A stretch of DNA of 21,423 nucleotides from positions 214,607 through 236,029 of the forward strand of contig JBBHKE010000831.1 in NCBI GenBank assembly GCA_037447655.1, written 5' to 3'. Of the stretch, positions 1 through 9,420 are shown one piece after another (positions within the stretch are counted from its first letter, which is position 1; every line of letters begins with the position of its first letter). The stretch is from Zygnema cylindricum (taxonomy: Eukaryota > Streptophyta > Zygnematophyceae > Zygnematales > Zygnemataceae). The notes under the pieces are model-generated. The model was not told the origin of the DNA, made no database searches, and was given only the letters and a program-made list of their open reading frames with translations. Both the position numbers and the translations under genes were made by a program.

Positions 1-422
1 TTTTTTTTTTTTTTTTTTTTAACCTGTCCCGGTGCATTCCTCTAGAAAGGTAATAGGTTTGTCACGTCTTTTTTTACATTATTAGCATGCTTTAATACTC
101 ATCTTTCTTTTTCTTTTTCAACTGGCCCAGCGCATATACATGGAAGACATGTAAGACCTCTTTTAAAATAGGCCGTCTTCCCTTTGCACAAAAGAGAGTC
201 TAAACTGAAACTGGGTCGGTCAGTTTGCGCAGACTAGAGAGTGTGCTCGCCTATAATTAACAACTGGGAGGCACACTGCCCACAGCTGCCTTTCTTCTCC
301 AACCGTCTTTTAAGTTTAAAGTTTAAAAGTTTTTTTCTGCACTGTTTGGATAATGGAAAGATCTCCTTACGTGGCCCTGTCCAATTTTTTTTTTTTTTTT
401 TTTGTCCTTTTTATGGGTACTG
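1..422. other. Unassigned left-edge sequence
   Basis: This stretch starts with a 20-T run and contains other T-rich runs, for example near 387-403. Short open frames exist, but none has a recognisable motif or a convincing exon with splice sites. It ends at the TA duplicated by the first transposon. Confidence 0.5.
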
Positions 423-424
423 TA

Positions 425-982
425 CACCGCCAATCGCTATTAGCGTAGAAGTTTCTTTAGCGTATATGAATAATTACTGTGGTTTACGCTAATTAAGAAT
501 TTGAAAATTTTGACAAAAAACATACATTCTAATTGTTTAATAATTCTAATTTGGGTCTTTGAAAAAAGTAAATGTCGGTCAAACATGCTTACACTAGTAT
601 AGGTATTTGTACGAAATCTGACAAATCGTACACAAATCGTACGTTCACACAGTCGAAACGTGGTTGTTGGACGAATAAATGCGAACGTGATTTTTGACAA
701 CCCGATTTGATCCCCTTTTTAGACCGCAAATTCTCATGCGTCCGCGGCTACAAAACAATATGGATTGTACTTTTCCACTTAAAAGGTACGTTTTTGTACG
801 GTTTGACTCTAACCGTACACTACACTATTTAAAAGATGACGTACTTCCGTTTTGTACGGTACTAAAAAATTAACCCTAAATAGAGTAAAGAAAAAAATAG
901 AATCAACTACGCTAATGGAGAATAATATAAAAAAAAAGCGGGACGGAATTAGTGTACACTACTATAATAGCGATTGGCGGTG
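425..982. mobile_element. TA-flanked MITE, copy G1
   Basis: This 558 bp non-autonomous element has terminal inverted repeats starting CACCGCCAATCGCTATTAG and ending with the complement. It is flanked by TA at 423-424 and 983-984. Its sequence is the inverse complement of 3282-3830 over nearly the full length, with small gaps. It contains the roughly 70-80 bp core shared by the other long TA-elements, with a palindromic GTACGGT/ACCGTAC motif and an AAATAGTGTG-like stretch. No transposase frame is visible. A TA duplication is known for Tc1/mariner-type transposons, so that class is an inference. Confidence 0.85.
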
Positions 983-984
983 TA

Positions 985-1587
985 CACCGCGAATTGTAAT
1001 TAGAGTAAATAACGCTAATTCGGTCGCCCTAAATTTTGACTCTATCACCTTAAATAGAGTAATTCATTATTCTATTTAAGGTAAGGTTTAATTAACGTAA
1101 AAAAATCTAATATAGGTTTGTTTTAAATAGTGTGGAGTACGGACGACGTCCGACCCTGCAAAATTGTACTTTTATAAGTAAAAAAGTACAAATAATGATT
1201 TAATAGAATCGCGCTCACACGTGAAATCGCACTAAACAAAAAATCAATCACATAGAAAAAAAAGTCGTTCGCATAACTCTCGTCCTTCGACAGCATTGTC
1301 GTTAGTGTGAACATTAACTGACATTCAGCGCGACAAATAGTTATAACGTCATAATGACGTAAAAACTATACGGACTGATAGATTTTGTACATCTACGTAA
1401 TTTAGTGTTCATAATTTCAGCGCGGATAATTAATACCGACATAACCCAATATAGAGTACTTAAATAAATTAGAGTAAACTTCCTCTGTGAAAAAGTTATA
1501 TCACATAAATTAGAGTTTATTACTCTAATTGTTTTTTTTAGTTTTTTTACTCTAATTTTTTCATTACTCTAATTACGATTCGCGGTG
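985..1587. mobile_element. TA-flanked MITE, copy B1
   Basis: This 603 bp element directly abuts copy G1 and shares its TA (983-984). The left end reads CACCGCGAATTGTAATTAG and the right end is its near complement, followed by TA at 1588-1589. The interior contains repeated ACTCTAATT-type motifs and the shared core near 1121-1185. It is a direct repeat of 2738-3247. No coding capacity is visible. Confidence 0.85.
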
Positions 1588-2737
1588 TAGTGCCCATGCG
1601 ACCGTAACTTAGAGGACAAATATTTGTTTTGTAGCGAAGATTCTCCGTACCAATTTTGAGTGTATTCCAAGGTCCAAAACAAGCACTTTCGTTAGGGGAA
1701 TTTGTATATTTAATTAGTAAAAAACAAAATTTAGTACGAAAGAAACATATACATATAGAATATAATATAATAATTCGTCAATATTTGGTTTCTACCTTGT
1801 ACACTATAATTAAACGGACCATTGTAAAAAGATCAATGAAACTAAATCATAGTTCAAAAGTAGGTGAAAGTAGGCCCATATAATATGCCTATTGTACGCA
1901 AAACATACAATATGACCTTAAGGCCCATATTGTATTGGTCGCAAAATGAAAAAAAAAGTAACAGGGTTGAGTTGCAAATCGATCGATAGGTAATTAAACC
2001 CCATATCTAAATTTTGAAAAACATTCGGATAATTTTGTTTTTTTCTTTGAGTTTTGAGGTATTTTTTATTTAAACCGTCAGATTTGGACAATCGGACGGT
2101 CGTTGATCAAAGTAGCGATCTAAGAAAATCACATGAAAAGCCCATAACACACCTTACGATAAAGGCGCCTACAAAAGGCCTACCATAAAAACACCTACTT
2201 TTGAACTATGTACTAAATGAAAAAAATGCGCGTCATCACGCAACAAATTAAGCCACACTGTTTACAATACGAGATTTAATTTCAATTTTGCGGCTAATTT
2301 AAAATTTAAAAACAACATGTGCTCTCGAAGTGGAGCTCACGCAGAGTGAGAAAGTGACTGCGCGCACATATTTATTTACATGTGGTTACTGTTTTTGTTA
2401 CTCTAAATTTTGGCCGGCCGTGTGAATTGTTGATTTTGTTATGACGGTCGACGTTCACAACCGCGACAAAATTTTAACCGGTTGTTACAATATTTTGGAA
2501 GTCAAAAACTGTTCTAATTAACTGACCGCCAAATTTAAACTCACTTGTACTTAACTTGTACCAATGTGTACTTTAAAATTTTAAATGTACAATCATTGAC
2601 AAGGTGAAGCAAATGACTGCGCGCAACCAAAACAGTCAATGCGATGATAAATTCCCAATCTAACTTGTTAAGCAATTGGTATTTCGACATTTTGCAAACA
2701 TAGGGATACACAAGTAATGAGACGTTTTGAAGTACGC
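1588..2737. other. Interior of the 425-3830 transposon complex
   Basis: This AT-rich stretch lies between the two B copies. I find no exon or RNA gene. About 190 bp (2023-2215) is shared with the element upstream of CIAO1, so at least part of it is older transposon sequence. The sequence around 2340-2640 contains two copies of a TGACTGCGCGCA motif (near 2355 and 2613), which I could not assign. Confidence 0.5.
2023..2215 (-). repeat. Dispersed repeat shared with 12147-12320
   Basis: This stretch is the inverse complement of sequence inside the 11972-12397 element, with many matches: the ATCAAAGTAGCG, CACATGAAAAGCCCATAACAC and CTACTTTTGAACTATG blocks occur in the same order. It lacks the terminal repeats seen in the other copy, so it looks like an internal fragment of an old element. 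Confidence 0.8.
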
Positions 2738-3247
2738 ACTGTACTATAAAGTAAATAGAACACTGAGTAAATTACTCTAATTCGGTCGCTCACAATTTCG
2801 ACTCTATCACGTGAAATAGAGTAAACGATTCTAATTTTTTTATTATTATATTTAAGGTAAAGTTTTATTAGCGCTTTTAATTCTAATATAGGCACGTTTT
2901 AAATAGTGTGGAATACTGAGGGTGTCAAACCGTGCAATATTGTACTCTATTAATTAAAAAAGTACAAATAATGATTTAATACAGGCCGTTATCATGTAAG
3001 TACGTTTTAACAAACCGCGTAGTGCAAACGTCATAGCGACGATAAACTGTACGTTTTGCCAAATTTTGTACGAATACCTTATTTACAGTGGAGGATATTA
3101 GCGTGCCAAATTAGAGTACTTAAATAAATTAGAGTAAACTTCATAGTTGAAAAAGCTCTATCACATAAATTAGCGTTAATTACTCTATTTTTTTTTTTTA
3201 GTTTTTGTACTCTAATTTTTTCATTACTCTAATTACGATTCGCGGTG
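2738..3247. mobile_element. TA-flanked MITE, copy B2 with degenerate left end
   Basis: From about 2776 this follows copy B1 in the same order and orientation: the CTAATTCGGTCGC block, the CTCTATCAC block, then the shared core near 2900-2970. The intact right end is ATTCGCGGTG followed by TA at 3248-3249. The left end should lie near 2738-2746 but no longer matches the terminal repeat well, so the start is approximate. Confidence 0.75.
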
Positions 3248-3281
3248 TAAAAACAGTAGTACACACTTTTCTTCGATGATA

Positions 3282-3830
3282 CACTGCCAATCGCTATTAG
3301 CATAGTGTACGCTAATTCTGTCCCGCTTTTTTTTTATTATTCTCAAATAGCGTAGCTTGTTCTATTTTTTTCTTTACGCCATTTAGGGTTATTTTCCAAG
3401 TAACGTACAAAATGAAAGTACGTTGTCGTTTAAATAGTGTGGTATACGGTACGTGTCGGACCGTACAAAATTGTACCTTTTTAAGTGAAAAAGTATAATT
3501 AAAGAGTTTTTGTAACCGCGGACGCATGGGAATATGTGCTCTAAAAAGGGGAAGAAACTGGGTTGTCAAATATCACGTTCGCACATATTCGTCCAGCAAC
3601 CACGTTTCGACTGTGTGAACGTACGATTTGTCAGATTTTGTACAAGAACCTTATATTAGTGTAAGCATGTTTGCGACCGACATTTAATTTTTTCAAAGAC
3701 CCAAATTAGAATTATTAAACAATTAGAATGTATGTTTTTTTTCAAAATTTTCAAATTCTTAAATAACGTAAACCACAGTAATTATTCCTATACGCTTAAG
3801 AAACTTCTACGCAAATAGCGATTGGCGGTG
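3282..3830. mobile_element. TA-flanked MITE, copy G2, inverted to G1
   Basis: This 549 bp element begins CACTGCCAATCGCTATTAG and ends GCGATTGGCGGTG, with TA at 3280-3281 and 3831-3832. It is the near-complete inverse complement of 425-982. Together the two copies form inverted arms around a 2.3 kb interior. The shared core lies near 3429-3495. No protein-coding content is supported. Confidence 0.85.
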
Positions 3831-4029
3831 TAGCGACACCTTTCTATCTATTTCTGGTTTCCCTGAATGTTTTTCTGTTCTCCTTACTGAAAAACGATGG
3901 GAAATGAAGACGTTTTTGAGAAAAATCATGAAAATTGATGAAATCGTACGGATTTACACGAAACTATACGAAACTATACGAAAAATGCCTCTTTGACGAA
4001 CAATGAATATGAGTCAAATGCCTCATCAG

Positions 4030-4774
4030 CAGAGGTCGCAAAAGTCAAAAAAAATCATACCCGAAACCGACCTTTTTTTTTTTTTCAAAATCTGAGTAAC
4101 CGACGCCCGACAGAGTTTTGTCACACTCCAAAATTGTTAACCGTTAACCGACCGTCGTTTACGAAAAAAAAAAATAACCGAATCTTGATTTTTCGCGACT
4201 AACCGTGCCCGCCCGTAACCGAAAAAGTACAAAATTAATCAATGTACGACGAAATAAGCCAATAATTACAATTTGTCGCGTTCCCCAAGATTTTCGAAAT
4301 GAATAGTGTACTACCGTGTCAAATTTCCGACGCTTTGTCGCGTTCCCTTTGATTTGCAAAATAAATAGCTTACTACAGTACCGTGTCAGATTTGCGACGC
4401 TAATCATGATGTCACGTACTTCCACGATGCCAAAGAGTACAAAGTACATGAATGTTGGATTATCTTTTTGTAAGATACGCGAAATGAATAGTGTTAGTAC
4501 CGTGTCAGATTTGCGACGCTAATCATGATGCCACGTACTTCCACGATACCAAAAGTACAAAGAACAATAATGTTGGAAAAATAAAGTACAAATTTTTCTT
4601 TTTTTTTGGTTTTTTGTTTGACCGACCGTAACTGACCGTTTTTTTTTTTCTTGGTGAGTCAACCGACCGTAACCGCCCGACCCCCAAAATTTGGCAACCG
4701 AATCCGTTCCGGATCCGGCGCGGGCGGTCGGTTAACGGTCGGTCACGGTTTCGGTTGACCGTTTGCGACCTCTG
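4030..4774. mobile_element. hAT-like non-autonomous element with 8-bp duplication CTCATCAG
   Basis: The 745 bp element has terminal inverted repeats CAGAGGTCGCAAA and TTTGCGACCTCTG. It is flanked by identical 8-bp copies of CTCATCAG at 4022-4029 and 4775-4782. An 8-bp duplication and a CAGRG-type terminus are typical of the hAT superfamily. The subterminal sequence is rich in ACCGACCGTAACCG-type motifs. The minus-strand frame across its right half has no transposase motif. The uninterrupted target is visible at 6405-6415. Confidence 0.9.
4380..4577 (+). repeat. Imperfect tandem repeat inside the 745 bp hAT-like element
   Basis: Positions 4380-4459 and 4499-4577 are nearly identical with a 119-bp offset. 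Each contains CGTGTCAGATTTGCGACGC, ATCATGATG, CACGTACTTCCACGAT and AATGTTGGA. A more diverged half-copy lies just upstream, with TGTCAAATTTCCGACGC near 4318. Confidence 0.85.
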
Positions 4775-4794
4775 CTCATCAGTCCAAACTACTA

Positions 4795-5333
4795 CACCGC
4801 GCATCGTTATTAGTGTCAACGACACTAATTTGGGTTCTTAAAATTTTGATTTTTTTCCTCGAATAGGATACATGATATTAATTTTTCCTTGACGTTAATT
4901 AAGGTACCGTACAAAATAGCGTAAAGGACGAATTACAATAATATCTAAATAGTGCGGTGTACGGTCGATGTCAGACCGTACACAAATGTACCTTTTCAAG
5001 TGAAAAATTTACAACAAATGAGTTAAATCAGACGCGCACGCGTAGGATCGTGCGCTAAAAAAACGGGATTGTTCTGACACGTAAATTAGTCTTACATGTA
5101 CGGATATTTAAATTTCACGACGGCGTACGATTATTGATTATTTTGTACGGATACATATATTACTGTATATAATTGTACAACGAATATTCCATTTTTGCTG
5201 TTCCAAAATTAGCATAAACGCCGAAATAAGAATACACCTTTATAAAAAAAAAACAAAAAACTTAATTAGCGTAATGACGGTATATTTACTTCCACACAAT
5301 TTAAACTTTGACACTAATAACGATGCGCGGGTG
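4795..5333. mobile_element. TA-flanked MITE, copy A, inserted in the tip of a hAT-like element
   Basis: This 539 bp element has terminal repeats CACCGCGCATCGTTATTAG and the complement, with one extra G on the right. TA copies lie at 4793-4794 and 5334-5335. It carries the family core near 4945-5010. The TA it duplicated is the first two bases of the hAT-like element now split between 4793-4794 and 5334-5755. Confidence 0.88.
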
Positions 5334-5755
5334 TAGTGTTGGGTATTGGGTAAATTCATATCGCGATAATTTCGATATTCAATATATCGAATATCGATCG
5401 AGCAGATTCCTCGATATATCATACCGGGACCAACATAAATTATCGCGATATATATCGCAAAAACTTGGTTTCCGTACAGTCCTAGTACGAAAAATCGTAC
5501 AGATACCCCCCCCCACTGAGCGCGCGCCCGGGGGGGGGGGGGGGGGGGGGGGAGGGGGCGGGGGGGTTTTGAAAAAAAAAAATCAGGAAAAAAAATAAAA
5601 TAATAATTTAAATACCTCGATATATTGGCGATATATTGGCGATATATCGCGATGATTTGGTTTTCAATATATCGGAGCGATATATCGATTATCGGGTACC
5701 TGAAATTCGATATATATATTGAATATCGGCAAAAGGTCCTCGATACCCAACACTA
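5334..5755. mobile_element. hAT-like MITE 2 with 8-bp duplication CAAACTAC
   Basis: The ends are TAGTGTTGGGTAT and the complement ending CCCAACACTA. The 8-bp duplications CAAACTAC lie at 4785-4792 and 5756-5763; the left one is displaced by the later 539 bp insertion. The interior is packed with TATCGCGATA and TCGATATATCG palindromes. It is an inverted copy of 5885-6361. A C-run and a long G-run occupy its middle. Confidence 0.88.
5506..5566. repeat. C-run and G-run inside hAT-like MITE 2
   Basis: A nine-C run (5506-5514) is followed by a short GC-rich spacer, then an uninterrupted 23-G run and further G-blocks up to 5566. The related element at 5885-6361 has only a short G-run at the equivalent place (about 6154-6163). 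The exact length may be a sequencing or assembly artefact. Confidence 0.8.
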
Positions 5756-5800
5756 CAAACTACATTGCCCATCGCCCTTAGGGTAAAATACCCTAAAAAA

Positions 5801-6444
5801 AATTGATGGAGTCATACGGAATTTCACGGAATTATACGAACTTATACGAAATTATACGAAATTATACGAAACTATGCTAGAAATTAGTGTTGGGTATCGA
5901 GGACCCATTGCCGATATTCGATATATATCGAATTTCATGTACCCGATATTCGATATATCGCTTCGATATATCGAATTTCAAATTATCGCGATATACCAAG
6001 CTAATGTTATGTGGACAGAAGCTTCTTCTAATTTAAAGTTATCCTTATGTGAGTGTTTTCCAATGTGGATGTGTATTTTCCAATGTGTGGAATGTGTGGT
6101 TGGAATTGTTTGTAGTAATGGAATTTTCTGAGAGGTAGGAGATCCTGTTACAGGGGGGGGGGGAATTTCCGTACGATTTTTCGTACAGTTTTCCGTACAG
6201 TTTTCCGTACTCTCACTGTACGGACAAGCAATTTTTGCGATATATATCGCGATAATTTATGTTGGTCCCGGTACGATATATCGAGGAATCTGTTCGATCG
6301 ATATTCGATATATCGAATATCGAAATTATCGCGATATGAAACTACCCGATACCCAACACTACTAGAAATGCCTCATTGACGAACGATGAATATGAGTCAA
6401 ATGCCTCATCAGTCCAAACTACATTGCCCATCGCCCTTAGGGTT
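5801..6444 (+). repeat. Older repeat unit, copy 2, interrupted by hAT-like MITE 1
   Basis: This is the second copy of the unit described at 3926-5800. It has an ACGAAATTATACG tandem, the ATGAATATGAGTCAAATGCC block and the TTGCCCATCGCCCTTAGGGT end. It is broken at 5885-6361 by a hAT-like element. Its right part overlaps the putative first codons of the F-box gene. Confidence 0.8.
5885..6361. mobile_element. hAT-like MITE 1 with 8-bp duplication CTAGAAAT
   Basis: This 477 bp element begins TAGTGTTGGGTATCG and ends CGATACCCAACACTA. It is flanked by exact 8-bp duplications CTAGAAAT at 5877-5884 and 6362-6369. The interior has the same TATCGCGATA palindromes as MITE 2, in the opposite orientation. 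Short open frames inside it have no known protein motif. Confidence 0.92.
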
Positions 6445-6565
6445 AGGGTTTAGTAATTCCTCCAATGGAAGTGTTTTGGAGCGATTGACTCTAGGAATGC
6501 ATGCTGACGTGTTGCAACATATTCTTTCATATGTGCCACGTCATCAGTTACTTCAAGCTTCTCAG
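6386..6565 (+). CDS. F-box gene exon 1
   Basis: This exon encodes 60 residues ending in LLQASQ and is followed by the donor GTATGG. The first 20 or so residues come from repeat-unit sequence also present at 4002-4029 and 5756-5784. The segment from about 6455 is unique and carries the first half of the F-box. Confidence 0.7.
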
Positions 6566-8468
6566 GTATGGAGGTTTTATCTTTTGTATTTTGTATAACT
6601 TTTTGTATATCTTTTTGTATATCTCTTAATGTTTTTTGTATATTTCTGCATATATTTTGTATGCTTCCATATCTTTTGTTATCCTGTTTGAATGCATGGT
6701 GGACATTTACATGTTTCTTTTCAAAGGTGGTTTTGTGTTATCCATTTTATTTTTTTTGTGTTTGGTTCTATTCGTGCTTTTTTAGCCTGTCACTTTTGCT
6801 TGTCAGTTGGTTTTCTCAAAGTTTTTGGTTTTTTTTTGTTTGGTTTCGTGTAACATTTACAATCATTTTGCCTTTTGATTCCATTCATGGTTTTTTTTAA
6901 TTGAGCTTAAATGACAATGCATAGGATTTGACACGTGTCCACTTGTAAGACCGAATCTTGGCTCCTTAAGTCAGATGTCATTAAGCTTATTGTCATGCAT
7001 TTAGTGTTGAGTGGTTGAGGCTTTTTACATTGACAGCTAGGTTGTTTGAATATAGCTTGCAAAATTGTTAGTTTTTAGGGAATTTCTGCCTAGATTTTTA
7101 TCTTATACAAGGACCTCTTACCATTTCAATTTATCATTTACTTCTTTTTTGTCCGTTAGATTTCTCGCTATGTCCGTCGTGTGTTTGCACTTATTTTTGT
7201 TAACCGCAAAAGTCTTAGTGTTTAGCATGATTTTGCTAAACATAATTTCGTACTATGTCAGTTTTTTCTGTCACCCTTTTTTTATGTGAAATAAGATTTC
7301 TGGTCATGTCCATTATGCGTTTACATTCCTTTTCTTAACCTTCTTTTTGTCGGATAGAAGATCATTCGTTTATTATGTCCATATTATTAAAGAATTACAA
7401 TGTTTATTAAAAAGAGAGAATTATAAAGAAATGCATCTGATTCAGGTTTTTTCTCTTCTTTCTTTCTTATCCAGGTTTGCAAAATCTGGGCAGAACTTGC
7501 CGAGGGAATATTTGAGAAAGAATGTAAAATAAGACGCTGGAAAGCTCCCCGGCGGCCCAGGGGTGGTGTATGTGACCCATTTTTCCCTGTAAGTGGAGTG
7601 AAATATGTAATACTCAATATTTCAATATTCAATATGTAGTGCAATGATTATGGGTCTATCTTGGTTTCACTGACTTGGCTTTGAACGCGTTCTCGTTTCT
7701 GTACTGATGAGGCTGTTCTTATTTTGAGGAATGGGTGATTTTGCGAGGATTGTTATCGAGGATTTGTTAATTGTATGTATGTTGCTTTAGATGCTGAAAA
7801 TGAATGTGTGCCTTTTTTTTTCACAACGTAAACGCTGATTGTAAAACTTTGACTAAAAATGGTTTTTACTCTCGACTTTTCGCAAAATTCCGGTGAATGT
7901 AAACTCTTTCAGCGTTGAATACTAATTTTTGTTCGGCAGGTTTATGTGATGACTGAATTAAGGTTTCTAACTTAATAATTGATCTGTCATGTTTTCAAGT
8001 TCTTTCTGTTTTGTCTCATGTGTGGACGACAAGTGTTATCTATGCTTTATTAGGTTAAATCAATGTGATAAATGATGCGACTAATTTTTGTTCTATTTTA
8101 AATGATGCGACTTGACAATTGTTTTATCTGTTTTACAAGATGTGTGTTTGTTCTGTATTGTATTGTTTGTGTTGAAAGGTGGTTTGTTTGTACTTTTTTT
8201 TTCTCTATTTATTATATGATGTGATGGACAGTGGCGAAATATTTTCAAACAACACACTTGTCGCTCTTGTGGTCGACACGGAGAGTTTCCCGTCAGGCAA
8301 CAGTTGACATTGATAATTACACCCTTAAAATTTACTCTCTGTAGACTATGTGTCAATAACGAATCTGTACAGCTCCGATTGGTTCAAGAAAATCTTCATG
8401 TTGATTTGGTTGGGGTTACTGGTAAAAGGTTGTTTTTGAAGAAGAAGAGAGGGCGTCTCCATGCGTGA
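6386..8468 (+). CDS. F-box protein with C-terminal four-cysteine site, three exons
   Basis: Joining 6386-6565, 7475-7588 and 8232-8468 gives about 176 residues. Residues about 36-75 match an F-box: a hydrophobic LQHILSYVP helix start, LLQASQVCK and a conserved tryptophan in KIWAELA. Known F-box proteins use this domain to bind SKP1 and bring substrates to a cullin-RING ubiquitin ligase. After a basic stretch (RRWKAPRRPRGG), residues 108-138 form C-x2-C-x23-C-x2-C (CRSC and CRLC), a probable zinc site that I infer is for substrate recognition or folding. Both introns are GT-AG and phase 0. The start is uncertain: the ATGs at 6386 and 6404 lie inside repeated DNA, and the ATG at 6497 starts just before the F-box. 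A GGTAAAAG at 8420 could act as a donor, so the C-terminus may differ. The substrate is unknown. Confidence 0.75.
6435..6453 (+). other. Telomere-like TTAGGG motif near the F-box gene start
   Basis: The block CCTTAGGGTTAGGGTTTAG holds about two and a half telomere-like units. It joins the end of the repeat unit to unique F-box gene sequence. It is too short to be a telomere. Confidence 0.6.
6566..7474 (+). other. F-box gene intron 1
   Basis: This 909 bp T-rich GT-AG intron begins with a TTTTGTATAT-type degenerate tandem (about 6585-6665). No other element was recognised. Confidence 0.7.
7475..7588 (+). CDS. F-box gene exon 2
   Basis: The acceptor TTATCCAG precedes VCKIWAELAEG, the second half of the F-box, followed by a basic region and CDPFFP. 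It is 38 codons, phase 0 at both ends, with the strong donor GTAAGT. Confidence 0.82.
7589..8231 (+). other. F-box gene intron 2
   Basis: This is a 643 bp GT-AG intron. A block AAATGATGCGACT is repeated near 8069 and 8100. Nothing else could be identified. Confidence 0.65.
8232..8468 (+). CDS. F-box gene exon 3 (terminal as read)
   Basis: The acceptor GATGGACAG precedes WRNIFKQHTCRSCG. The CRLC motif follows 23 residues after the first cysteine pair. The frame reads on to TGA at 8466-8468 through a basic tail. The CxxC pairs make this a real exon; the exact end is less certain because of the possible donor at 8420. Confidence 0.72.
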   Translation, partial: WRNIFKQHTCRSCGRHGEFPVRQQLTLIITPLKFTLCRLCVNNESVQLRLVQENLHVDLVGVTGKRLFLKKKRGRLHA

Positions 8469-8836
8469 TGTTTGCCCTCAGTTATGTTATGTTGTTTTTA
8501 AACAGTTTGGAGACAGTTTGCTCTTAAAGCAGTTATTGTTTGATGTTGTTATTCCTCGATTTATAAAATTTTCAGCCCTGGACATGCTATGGGCACGAAT
8601 AAAATCGAAATGGAAACCAGATTTGATCATTGGTTTAAGTTTTTTTGTTAATCTTTTGTGTAATGTTCCACTGGTAAAATATAATTTTCGAGTATTTACC
8701 ATCTTCTTAGGGTTTAAAACCTAGAAACAGACTGGAACTGCAATATTACAGAAAAGTTTTTTATGACATTTTTTATCTAATTTAATTTCGTTTTGTTTTT
8801 GTTTTCAAAGGGAAATGGAAGAATCGGAAGAGTTTC

Positions 8837-8872
8837 TTCTCAATAATTGTAAAAATATATTTTTATTGAGAA
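8837..8872. repeat. Inverted repeat, hairpin-forming
   Basis: The arms TTCTCAATAA (8837-8846) and TTATTGAGAA (8863-8872) are perfectly complementary around an AT-rich loop. It lies about 370 bp after the F-box stop codon. No function can be assigned. Confidence 0.6.
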
Positions 8873-9335
8873 TACGAATAAGCACAGATGATCAAAAAGA
8901 ATATAAAAACAAAAAAAAAACAAAGCAGAATCCTTTCCATCTCCAATATGAATTTGAAAAAATTGAGAGCTTCAACAGTTAAAAATGACTAGTTTTGTGA
9001 AATTTCAACAAATGTTAAACCTTTCAAAAAATATTTGATAATGAATTTTATTTATAGGCATGCTGAAGATAGCAGATATAAAAAAAAAAAAAATACGTTG
9101 ATAAATAATATCTACTTTTTGTTTGTCAATTAGAAAGAAAACCCTTCCAGAAAATAATTAATAATGTATAAGATTGACATGCAAGTTCAAAACAGCAAAT
9201 ATGCATTAAAAAAATATGAAAAAAAATGAAAAAATGAAAAAAATGGGTTAATTATGAGCTAAAGAGAGAAATCTTTTTGGGGGTAATCTAATCCACCGAT
9301 GATTGAAGGCTTTTTTTTTCTGGGCACTGACACCC

Positions 9336-9420
9336 TGGAGAGGGAGGGGGGAGGGAGAGAGGTAGAGGGAGAGGGAGAGAGCGGGAGGGAGGGAGGAAAA
9401 GGGAGGGGGAGAGGGAAAGC
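9336..9420 (+). repeat. GGGAGA-rich purine tract
   Basis: A nearly pure G/A stretch of GGGAGAGGGAGGG-type units. Open frames on the opposite strand are low-complexity artefacts. Confidence 0.85.

Larger units (their letters stand above)
3926..5800 (+). repeat. Older repeat unit, copy 1, interrupted by three insertions
   Basis: The pieces 3926-4029, 4783-4792 and 5764-5800 join into a unit that also occurs at 5801-6444. It contains a short ACGAAACTAT tandem, the ATGAATATGAGTCAAATGCC block, CTCATCAGTCCAAACTAC, and an end reading TTGCCCATCGCCCTTAGGGT. That end resembles the TA-element terminal repeat at about 16 of 22 positions. The interruptions are the 4030-4774, 4795-5333 and 5334-5755 elements. 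Confidence 0.8.

Noticed and set aside
4523-4825. 100-codon minus-strand frame at the right end of the 745 bp element
   Set aside because: No transposase or other domain. It crosses the element boundary and its target duplication, so it is not a transposon gene.
5308-5598. 96-codon frame with a glycine run
   Set aside because: It crosses the junction of two nested elements and translates the G-run.
5880-6365. Palindromic region considered as a regulatory RNA or origin
   Set aside because: Exact 8-bp target duplications and matching ends show it is a transposable element.
6435-6453. True telomere or chromosome end
   Set aside because: Only two to three units are present, with unique gene sequence continuing on one side.
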